A stretch of DNA of 64,000 bases, taken from the NCBI RefSeq assembly GCF_028736175.1, contig NZ_CP117880.1, forward strand, positions 4,836,001 through 4,900,000. The letters run 5' to 3'. The notes under the pieces are model-generated. The model saw only the letters and a program-made list of their open reading frames with translations. It had not been told where the DNA came from and did no database searches. A program made the translations under genes and the position numbers. Of this stretch, positions 8,002-15,250 are shown piece after piece. This DNA is from Sphingobacterium oryzagri (GTDB lineage: Bacteria > Bacteroidota > Bacteroidia > Sphingobacteriales > Sphingobacteriaceae). Position 1 is the stretch's first letter. Each line of letters begins with the position of its first letter.

Positions 8002-9258
8002 ATGCATATCGAGGAAGTAGATATTTTAATTATTGGCGCTGGACCTTCAGGATGTGTTGCCGCAGGATATCTCCAACAGAAAGACCTTCGGATTAAAGTT
8101 ATTGAAAAGTCTACCTTCCCGCGCTTGGTGGTAGGCGAAAGCCTGATACCGCGGGTGATGGATCATTTTGACGAGGCCGGCTTGCTGCCCGCCTTAACCG
8201 CTCAAAATTTTCAGGAGAAACCGGGCGCTCGCTTTATCCGAGGCGAGGTCATCAGTATTTTCGATTTCAGCAATAAATTTGGTGAAGGCTGGGATTACAC
8301 CTGGCAGGTGCCCCGCGCAACCTTCGATCATGCCATGACGCAGGAATTGCAGCGTAAGGGTGTCGACATTTCTTTTGAAACGGCCCTCACGGCTATTGCT
8401 TTTGACGGATCGGAATCGTTGTCAACGGTACAAGATAAACATGGAAACAACACGCAAATACGCGCAAAATTTGTGATTGATTCCAGCGGATATGGCCGTG
8501 TTTTGCCGCGTTTGCTCCAATTGGACAAGCCGTCGCAACTCCACCCTCATTCGGCTATTTTTTCGCATGTCAAGGATATCAACAGGCCTTCCGGTATAGA
8601 AGGCACGCAAATCTCTTTTGATGTGCTGGAAACGGAAGTTTGGCTCTGGGTTATTCCATTTTCTAACGGCTTAACGAGCCTTGGGATTGTGGCCCATACT
8701 GAATTTATAGAAAAACTTAAAGGGGATGCGGGCACCGCTGAAGCTTTGAAAAAAGCCATTATGCTATCGGATTTTTATGTCAAGCGCTTTGCCAACACGA
8801 CATTTGAATTTGAGCCGGTACACTTGAAAAATTATTCGGCAGCCGTCAGTAAAATGTTTGGCGATGGCTTTGCACTAACGGGCAACAGCTCTGAATTTCT
8901 GGATCCGGTGTTCTCTTCAGGCGTATGCTTTGCTACAGAATCAGGCATTTTGGCTGCAAAGCTCGCTTACCGCCAATTGCAGGGTGAAACGATAGACTGG
9001 CAAGTGGAATTTGCAGACTATATGCAACGCGGTATTGATGTCTTTACGACCTACGTAAAAGAGTGGTACACGGGCAACCTCCAAACTTTATTCTTCCACC
9101 GACCGGAAAACCAGGATGTAAAAAGAAAAATTTGCGCGGTATTGGCTGGCTATGTTTGGAATGAGGAAAACCCCTTTGTAAAAAAACATGACCGCGTGAT
9201 ACGGACGATGGCCTATATGCTGGAAAACAACCAAACCTTTTCCCACGAGAACTTTTAG
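8002..9258 (+). CDS. Flavin-dependent halogenase-like monooxygenase
   Basis: A 418-residue FAD-binding protein with GAGPSG at residues 12-17 and GES at 45-47. It carries the flavin-dependent halogenase marker WLWVIP (WxWxIP) at 214-219, a FLDPVFSSG stretch at 299-307 matching the FxxPxxSxG pattern, and Lys73 in KPGARF where halogenases place their catalytic lysine. It is divergent from the pigment operon. Chlorinated flexirubins are known, so ring halogenation is possible; ring hydroxylation is an equal alternative because related monooxygenases share these folds. It ends before a strong terminator. Confidence 0.78.
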   Translation: MHIEEVDILIIGAGPSGCVAAGYLQQKDLRIKVIEKSTFPRLVVGESLIPRVMDHFDEAGLLPALTAQNFQEKPGARFIRGEVISIFDFSNKFGEGWDYTWQVPRATFDHAMTQELQRKGVDISFETALTAIAFDGSESLSTVQDKHGNNTQIRAKFVIDSSGYGRVLPRLLQLDKPSQLHPHSAIFSHVKDINRPSGIEGTQISFDVLETEVWLWVIPFSNGLTSLGIVAHTEFIEKLKGDAGTAEALKKAIMLSDFYVKRFANTTFEFEPVHLKNYSAAVSKMFGDGFALTGNSSEFLDPVFSSGVCFATESGILAAKLAYRQLQGETIDWQVEFADYMQRGIDVFTTYVKEWYTGNLQTLFFHRPENQDVKRKICAVLAGYVWNEENPFVKKHDRVIRTMAYMLENNQTFSHENF

Positions 9259-9294
9259 CGATGCTGCACTAGCGTTGCTAACGCTAATAAATTA

Positions 9295-9336
9295 AAAAAT
9301 CGGCTGCTTTTATCTAACGAAAGCAGCCGATTTTGT
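9295..9336. terminator. Bidirectional intrinsic terminator between halogenase-like gene and gltX
   Basis: An inverted repeat pairs CGGCTGCTTT (9301-9310) with AAGCAGCCG (9321-9329), flanked by an A run on the left and TTTT on the right, so it can end transcripts from both converging genes. A shorter repeat, AGCGTT/AACGCT at 9271-9285, precedes it. Confidence 0.85.
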
Positions 9337-9372
9337 ATGGTTTCTATTTCTTTTAGAACCTCTGGACTTGGC

Positions 9373-10893
9373 TTAGGCAAATTGTGGCAAAGCCAACTGG
9401 ATGCGCGCAATCATCTCCTCTTTACCTAATAACTCCACAATTTTGAACACATCGGGTCCAAACTTACCGCCGACGAGCATAATACGGAAAGGCATCATAA
9501 GTTCGCCAACCTTCATACCCGAAAGCGCAATCTGCTCTTTAAAAAACGATTCTAATACCGGAGCTTCCCAAGTATCGATTTGTTTAAACTGCGCTGCGAT
9601 GGCCGTGAAAAATTCAGCCTTTTCGGCTGTCCATTTTGGTTTGACCGCATCGACGTCGTAGCTTGCAGGGCGCTCAAAGAAGAACGATGCCTGTGTCCAG
9701 AAATCGGCTACAAAGGTCAGCCTTTCTTTCACAAGTGCCAACACATCGGCCAGGTAAGCGTCTGGAATTTCAGCCGCTGCTGGCACGTTTATTCCGGCCC
9801 GTACCTGCGGCAACAGCAGCTCGTTAGGTGTATGCTTGATCCATTCGTGGTTGAACCACTTGGCTTTTTCGAAATCAAACTTTGCGCCAGCTTTGCTGAT
9901 ACGCTCTACACTAAATTTGGCGATCAACTCGTCTATGCTGAATAGCTCTTGCTCGGTTCCGTCATTCCAGCCCAGCAAGGCTAACATATTGACGAAGGCA
10001 TCTGGCAAGAAGCCTAGTTCGCGAAACCCTTTGGTTAGATCGCCCGTTTTAGGATCAGCCCAGTTCATCGCGTAAACCGGAAAACCGAGGCGGTCGCCAT
10101 CTCGCTTACTTAATTTTCCATGACCATCGGGTTTCAAGATCAAAGGCAAATGTGCCCAGGCCGGCATGTCATTTTTCCAACCTAAATATTCCCATAAAAG
10201 GATGTGAACGGGTGCCGATGGCAGCCATTCTTCACCACGAAAAATATGGGAAATCTCCATGGCTTTATCGTCTACAACGACGGCGAGGTGGTAGGTAGGC
10301 ATGCCATCAGCTTTTAGTAAAACTTTATCATCGACCAGATTGGTTTCGAAACTAACACGACCGCGAATCAGGTCTTCAAACGACACGGTTTCATCAATAG
10401 GCATTTTTATCCGGATGGTATGTGCATGTCCTGCCGCCAGCAATGCTGCCGTTTCTTCTGCCGGCAAACTCAGTGAATTGCGCAACTGCAGGCGGTTTTC
10501 CTGTGAATAGCGGAAATTGGGCTGCAATTTGCGCTGTTCATCCAGCTCCTCAGCCGTATCAAATGCGTAATAAGCAAATCCATCCTTGATCAATTGTTCG
10601 GCATACTGCCGGTAAGTCGGTTTTCGTTCGCTCTGGCGATATGGGCCGTAGTTGCCGGGATTCCGCGGACTTTCGTCTGGCGTGATACCACACCATGCTA
10701 AACATTCGGCAATATATTCTTCTGCACCGGGCACAAAACGTGTCTGATCCGTATCTTCGATTCGTAAAATAAAATCGCCCGCATGATGACGAGCAAAAAG
10801 GTAATTGAATAGCGCTGTGCGCACACCGCCCAGGTGTAAACCGCCTGTTGGACTAGGCGCAAAGCGCACCCGAACTTTTTTCTGCAAACTCAT
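9373..10893 (-). CDS. gltX: Glutamyl-tRNA synthetase
   Basis: A 506-residue class I aminoacyl-tRNA synthetase. The HIGH-type motif is HLGG at residues 20-23 in APSPTGGLHLGG, and the KMSKS-type motif is KLSKR at 260-264. It charges tRNA(Glu) with glutamate in the cytoplasm. Length fits bacterial GluRS. It is monocistronic, with a shared terminator downstream. A TAGTTTTG element on the minus strand (10899-10906) lies only five bases before the ATG, hinting at a very short or absent leader. Confidence 0.97.
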   Translation of the reverse strand: MSLQKKVRVRFAPSPTGGLHLGGVRTALFNYLFARHHAGDFILRIEDTDQTRFVPGAEEYIAECLAWCGITPDESPRNPGNYGPYRQSERKPTYRQYAEQLIKDGFAYYAFDTAEELDEQRKLQPNFRYSQENRLQLRNSLSLPAEETAALLAAGHAHTIRIKMPIDETVSFEDLIRGRVSFETNLVDDKVLLKADGMPTYHLAVVVDDKAMEISHIFRGEEWLPSAPVHILLWEYLGWKNDMPAWAHLPLILKPDGHGKLSKRDGDRLGFPVYAMNWADPKTGDLTKGFRELGFLPDAFVNMLALLGWNDGTEQELFSIDELIAKFSVERISKAGAKFDFEKAKWFNHEWIKHTPNELLLPQVRAGINVPAAAEIPDAYLADVLALVKERLTFVADFWTQASFFFERPASYDVDAVKPKWTAEKAEFFTAIAAQFKQIDTWEAPVLESFFKEQIALSGMKVGELMMPFRIMLVGGKFGPDVFKIVELLGKEEMIARIQLALPQFA

Positions 10894-10971
10894 ACCGGCA
10901 AAACTACGAATTTATCCCCGAAACCCTATAAAGAGCCCGTTGGATCTTCTTCTTTCATCGAATGCTAAAAA

Positions 10972-12234
10972 ATGCCTATTTTGCAAACGATGACATTAAA
11001 GAAGGATCGAATCTATCAGTATGACACCAAACAGCGTTGGAAGGTGTTTCTTTTTTTATTTGCAGCACTTATCGCTGCCGCATCCTTATTGTATACGAAC
11101 CACCTGGTAAAGAGCTTGTCGCAGTCGGAACGCACGAAAGCAGAAGTTTGGGCGATGAGCACACGCAGCATCATGACGATGCCCGATGTAGACGATCAAT
11201 TTATCAGCTTTATTTATGCCGTGCGTGACAGTCTTTCGATACCCGCCATCATCACGGATGCCAAGGGAGAGATTATCTTTTGGCGTGATCTTGATTCGAC
11301 TAAAACCAACATTAAAGAACATGCGGACTCTACGACCGGCAACTTGCACTATGACCCGATTTACTTTGAAAAGCAACTGGCTACCATGCGGAGAAATCAT
11401 GCTCCGATTGCGTTGCATCTGGATACAGGTGAAATATGGTCGGTGTATTACCGCGATTCTGACGCATTGAGACAACTTCGGATATTTCCTTACGTGCAGT
11501 TATCGCTGATTGCTATCTTCCTCGTCATTGCGTATACGGTGTTCAATTCGATCAAGAAAACCGAGCAAAACTTAGTTTGGGTAGGAATGGCTAAAGAGGC
11601 TGCCCATCAATTGGGCACACCGATATCTTCGTTGATGGGATGGCTGGAACTGGTGCGAACCAAATTTGACGCAGAAGAAGACAGCATCCTGAACGAGATG
11701 GAACGTGATGTGAAAAGGCTGGAAATTGTGGCCGATCGCTTTTCAAAAATAGGCTCGACGCCAACGCTTACCAATCAAGTGGTATATCCCGTAATCCAGG
11801 ACTTCATTCAGTATTTTCGGGTACGCACGAGCGAAAAAATTTCGTTTGAGTTGAAAGGCGATAGTACCGTAGAAGCTCGGCTCAATATCCAACTATTTGA
11901 CTGGATTATTGAAAATTTGCTCAAAAATGCTGTAAACGCCATTGAGTCAGAAGGAAAAATTACGGTTAACATTAGCGATAACATTGCAAAAGAGGAAATT
12001 TTTATTGACATTAGCGATACCGGAAGAGGTATTCCAAAATCAAATTTTGACACGGTCTTTCAACCCGGTTTCACCACGCGAAAAAGAGGTTGGGGATTGG
12101 GGTTAAGCTTGACCAAGCGTATGGTTGACTATCATCAAGGTCAAATCTTTGTGAAGGAATCAGAACTAGGAAAAGGAACGACATTTAGAATTATACTTAA
12201 AAGCAATCTTCGATATGAGCCCACTCAAGTCTGA
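10972..12234 (+). CDS. Membrane sensor histidine kinase (orphan)
   Basis: A 420-residue protein with two membrane segments (about 23-41 and 174-191) enclosing an extracytoplasmic sensor region. A HisKA-type H-box AHQLGTPISS follows with His212, then the N-box ENLLKNAVNAI and G boxes DTGRGIP and GWGLGLSL. It should autophosphorylate in response to an envelope signal. No response regulator gene is next to it. A second ATG at 10990 (MTLKKD) is an equally plausible start because a TATTTTGC promoter-like string lies between the two ATGs. It overlaps the DinB-like gene by 20 bases. Confidence 0.88.
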   Translation: MPILQTMTLKKDRIYQYDTKQRWKVFLFLFAALIAAASLLYTNHLVKSLSQSERTKAEVWAMSTRSIMTMPDVDDQFISFIYAVRDSLSIPAIITDAKGEIIFWRDLDSTKTNIKEHADSTTGNLHYDPIYFEKQLATMRRNHAPIALHLDTGEIWSVYYRDSDALRQLRIFPYVQLSLIAIFLVIAYTVFNSIKKTEQNLVWVGMAKEAAHQLGTPISSLMGWLELVRTKFDAEEDSILNEMERDVKRLEIVADRFSKIGSTPTLTNQVVYPVIQDFIQYFRVRTSEKISFELKGDSTVEARLNIQLFDWIIENLLKNAVNAIESEGKITVNISDNIAKEEIFIDISDTGRGIPKSNFDTVFQPGFTTRKRGWGLGLSLTKRMVDYHQGQIFVKESELGKGTTFRIILKSNLRYEPTQV

Positions 12235-12757
12235 CGAATATCCAGCGATCTATACTGACTACGTTGAAAATGTAGTCGGCCCTGTCGTAGACGAACTTTA
12301 CGAACAATTGGACACCTTTCCGGCATTCATACGAAGTATTCCGGAAGATATGGGTGATTTTTCATATGCAGAAGGCAAATGGACGATTAAGGAGGTGCTG
12401 TGCCACATTCTGGACACCGAACGTGTGATGGCTTATCGCGCCTTGCGTTTTGCACGAAACGACATGACCGAGCTTGCCTCGTTTGAGCAAGACGAATTTG
12501 TGCAAAACGGCAGGCATAACGAGCGTTCTCTGGAAAGCATCATCACCGAATTTGGCTACCTGCGGAACGCCAATCTGCTGCTATTTGAATCGTTTAATGA
12601 AACGGAGCTGGCACGCAAAGGTATGGCATCGGGAAGACTTGTAACAGTAAAGGCGTTTATCTATGTTATTGCCGGACACCTGACCCATCATCGTATCATC
12701 TTAAAGGAGCGTTATCTAAACAACGAAAATATAGAACATGCCGAAAATTTGGTTTAA
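12215..12757 (+). CDS. DinB-family metal-binding protein
   Basis: A 180-residue four-helix-bundle DinB/YfiT-type protein. Three histidines typical of the metal site are seen: one in VLCHILDTER and two in GHLTHHRIIL near the C-terminus. Some members are thiol-dependent S-transferases (for example bacillithiol transferases); the substrate here is unknown. It overlaps both the histidine kinase and the thioesterase genes by 20 bases, so all three are co-translated from one transcript. No link to DNA damage can be read from the sequence. Confidence 0.85.
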   Translation: MSPLKSDEYPAIYTDYVENVVGPVVDELYEQLDTFPAFIRSIPEDMGDFSYAEGKWTIKEVLCHILDTERVMAYRALRFARNDMTELASFEQDEFVQNGRHNERSLESIITEFGYLRNANLLLFESFNETELARKGMASGRLVTVKAFIYVIAGHLTHHRIILKERYLNNENIEHAENLV

Positions 12758-13166
12758 GGATTATACGCTCGAAGAGATAAATACCATCTTCGATAAGTTT
12801 ATGACAAGCTTTTTAGATATCAGGGCAGTGGAGCTGTCCGCAGACAGCCTGGTAGCGAGTATGCCAGTTACCGATCGCGTGAAGCAGCCATTTGGCATTT
12901 TGCATGGCGGTGCTTCCGTTGTTTTGGCCGAATCTGTGGGTAGTGTGGCATCCAACCTGCTGATTGACTCGGCACAATTTGCTGGCGTAGGCATGGAAGT
13001 CAATGCGAATCATCTTAAATCGGTATCAGACGGCATATTGTATGCGTATTGCTCGCCCTTGCATATCGGCAAGAAAAGTCACGTATGGGATATCAAAATC
13101 AAGAACGAAGAAGATGCGTTGATTTGCGTATCCAGGTTGACCGTGGCCATCATTGAAAAAAAATAA
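12738..13166 (+). CDS. Hotdog-fold acyl-CoA thioesterase, PaaI/MenI type
   Basis: A 142-residue single-domain hotdog protein with the PaaI-family stretch FGILHGGASVVLAES, whose Gly-rich loop and following acidic residue form the thioesterase active site. Such proteins hydrolyse aromatic or 1,4-dihydroxy-2-naphthoyl-CoA thioesters; a role in menaquinone synthesis is possible but no men genes are nearby. It is the last gene of the three-gene operon, closed by the hairpin at 13245-13283. Confidence 0.85.
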   Translation: MPKIWFKDYTLEEINTIFDKFMTSFLDIRAVELSADSLVASMPVTDRVKQPFGILHGGASVVLAESVGSVASNLLIDSAQFAGVGMEVNANHLKSVSDGILYAYCSPLHIGKKSHVWDIKIKNEEDALICVSRLTVAIIEKK

Positions 13167-13244
13167 TCTTTTTTAAAACAATATTGAACTAGCGCTGTAC
13201 TATATACAAATACCATTAATTGGTTTTATGATACGGTTTAGGTT

Positions 13245-13283
13245 TTAGCGAGACTCCGCCCAACGTAGTCTCGCTAACTTTTT
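13245..13283 (+). terminator. Intrinsic terminator after the thioesterase gene
   Basis: TTAGCGAGACT (13245-13255) pairs perfectly with AGTCTCGCTAA (13267-13277) around an 11-base loop, followed by CTTTTTT. It closes the histidine kinase-DinB-thioesterase operon. The rest of the 249-base gap up to 13416 holds no recognisable gene. Confidence 0.85.
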
Positions 13284-13415
13284 TACAAAGAGCAACCGAT
13301 TGATCGTGCTTTCCTGTTCTAAATGTCAATATATTTTATTAGTCTTGTAATTACATAACACATCGCGATGCGCGTACCGTATCTATACACTAAAGACTAA
13401 CAAATTAAAGAAACA

Positions 13416-14696
13416 ATGAGTTCAACATCAACCGGAAAAACAGAGTTCCGCCCCATGGCGATATGCTGTGCCTTATTCTTCATACTCGGCTTTATCACTT
13501 GGGCAAATGGAACACTTATTCCATTTTTAAAAATAGCTTGTAACCTGGAGACTGATTTGCAGGCATTTTTTGTGACGTTCGCGTCGTATATAGCGTACTT
13601 TTTCTTAGCGATTCCCAGCTCATGGATCTTAAAGAAAATCGGTTTTCAAAACGGGTTGGTGGCCAGTTTAATCATTCTAGGTTTAGGTTCACTTGTCTTT
13701 ATACCAGCGGCAGATAACAGAAGTTATGCGCTTTTTTTAACAGGTATCTTTATTCAAGGATCAGGTATGGCGCTACTACAAACCGCCGTTAACCCTTACT
13801 TAAGCATCATCGGGCCTATCGATAGCGCTGCACAACGGATTTCTATCGCAGGTTTTTTCAATAAGACAGCAGGCATTATTGTACCCATTCTCTTCGGAAC
13901 CTTGTTTTTAAAAGATGCTGGTAAAGTAACCGCGCAACTGGAAGCCGCAGCAGATACCGCAGCACAAAATGCGATACTAGACAGTCTAATTTCCCGCGTA
14001 CATACACCTTACATTTCTCTGGCGGTTATCTTTGTGGCCTTCGCTATTTTCCTGAAGTTTACTAAGTTACCGGAAGTCGACGTTGATGCGGAAGAAGCGG
14101 TTGACCCAGCCTCTCCTGTTGTCGCGCGCAAGACTAGTGTGTTTCAATTTCCGCACTTGTTTTTAGGTTCACTTGCTATCTTCTTTTGTGTAGCGGTCGA
14201 AGTAATGGCGGGCGATATCATCGGCGTATATGGACGCGAACTCAACGTCAACAGTTTCTTCGTCACCTATGCCACGGCGTTTACATTGGTTTGTATGCTT
14301 GTAGGTTATATTATCGGTATTATAGCCATACCCAAGTTTGTATCACAACAATTTGCCTTACGTGTATGCACGATGGTGGGAATATTATTTACGGCAATTT
14401 CTGTCTTTACCACAGGCACCACATCTTTTATATTTGTTGCGCTGCTAGGTATCGCGAATTCGTTGATGTGGCCAGCAATTTTTCCCCTTGGTATTAAAGG
14501 ATTAGGACGTTTTACCAAAACAGGATCGGCAATCATGATTATGGGTATTGCTGGCGGTGCTATTTGGCCACTTATTTATGGTTTGTTAAAAGACACCTTA
14601 CAGGTAGATTTTCAACATGCGTTTCTATATGCCATGATACCGGGATATTTATACATCTTGTTTTTTGCGGTTAAAGGCCACAAAGTCGGAAAATAA
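13416..14696 (+). CDS. FucP-type sugar:proton symporter (MFS)
   Basis: A 426-residue major facilitator protein with about twelve hydrophobic segments. The FHS/FucP signature is seen near the start (FFILGFITWANGTLIPFLK) and in GMALLQTAVNPYLSIIGP. Members import L-fucose, glucose, galactose or N-acetylglucosamine with protons across the inner membrane; the sugar cannot be told from sequence alone. The gene stands alone between two terminators with no regulator or catabolic gene beside it. A GDP-L-fucose synthase is encoded far away at 60055, without evident linkage. Confidence 0.9.
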   Translation: MSSTSTGKTEFRPMAICCALFFILGFITWANGTLIPFLKIACNLETDLQAFFVTFASYIAYFFLAIPSSWILKKIGFQNGLVASLIILGLGSLVFIPAADNRSYALFLTGIFIQGSGMALLQTAVNPYLSIIGPIDSAAQRISIAGFFNKTAGIIVPILFGTLFLKDAGKVTAQLEAAADTAAQNAILDSLISRVHTPYISLAVIFVAFAIFLKFTKLPEVDVDAEEAVDPASPVVARKTSVFQFPHLFLGSLAIFFCVAVEVMAGDIIGVYGRELNVNSFFVTYATAFTLVCMLVGYIIGIIAIPKFVSQQFALRVCTMVGILFTAISVFTTGTTSFIFVALLGIANSLMWPAIFPLGIKGLGRFTKTGSAIMIMGIAGGAIWPLIYGLLKDTLQVDFQHAFLYAMIPGYLYILFFAVKGHKVGK

Positions 14697-14710
14697 CCTG
14701 ATAACGAGTT

Positions 14711-14751
14711 AAAAAACCGATCAAAGCTTAGGTGCTTTGATCGGTTTTTTT
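14711..14751. terminator. Strong intrinsic terminator after the FucP-type transporter
   Basis: A 17-base perfect inverted repeat, AAAAAACCGATCAAAGC (14711-14727) with GCTTTGATCGGTTTTTT (14734-14750), around the loop TTAGGT. A and T runs on both sides allow termination in either direction. Confidence 0.93.
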
Positions 14752-15194
14752 ATTTCACAATAGTGATAGTCGCCCGCTACAGATGTTCTTCATGAAGCTT
14801 ACCTTACGGAGACGCTTTCTGCAATGGAATCTTTTGGTTAGCTTTTTGCTAAACAAGCAAGAAAACCAAACCGTCAGGATTGCTTCTCGCCGACGGCCTT
14901 TTTCTAACCTATCAACTTTTTCGCAAATCTACTTAACTACGCTGACGAAGCCGAAATTACCTATCGATAGTTTTTTAATCCATAAACATCTTACGGCAGT
15001 GTTGCTGTTATTGCACAGCATGGGCTGTCGTTAAACTCCTTATTGAGATCAATACCAGCACAAATGCTACTAGAAGACATGCCATTGTGAATAGCAGAGA
15101 TCATAGCAGGTAAAACGATCTTTGTCACAATTATGCCCAACTTGTAAGCTTCATCGCTAGCGTTTGTAAGCGGTGACCATACAGCTACAGCTAA
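14752..15194. other. Intergenic stretch without a confident gene
   Basis: About 440 bases between two terminators. Short open frames exist on both strands (a plus-strand 83-codon frame from 14783 and a minus-strand 79-codon frame from 15230), but neither has a recognisable family, a convincing start site or a promoter, and the minus-strand frame starts inside the prc terminator. It may hold decayed coding sequence. Nothing functional can be supported. Confidence 0.5.
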
Positions 15195-15195
15195 A

Positions 15196-15228
15196 AAAAA
15201 AGAGCCACTCCGAACGGAGCAGCTCTTC
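15196..15228 (-). terminator. Intrinsic terminator after the Prc-type protease gene
   Basis: AAGAGC-CA-CTCCG and CGGAG-CA-GCTCTT pair around an AA turn, with an internal CA/CA bulge. On the minus strand the stem is followed by a run of nine T, ending the protease transcript 20-50 bases after its stop. Confidence 0.88.
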
Positions 15229-15250
15229 ACTTAAATGTATTAAAAAGTTA

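Noticed and set aside
14783..15034. Plus-strand 83-codon frame after the sugar transporter
   Set aside because: No recognisable domain and no promoter; it follows a strong terminator.
14991..15230. Minus-strand 79-codon frame
   Set aside because: Its start lies inside the prc terminator stem, it has no promoter and no family I recognise.
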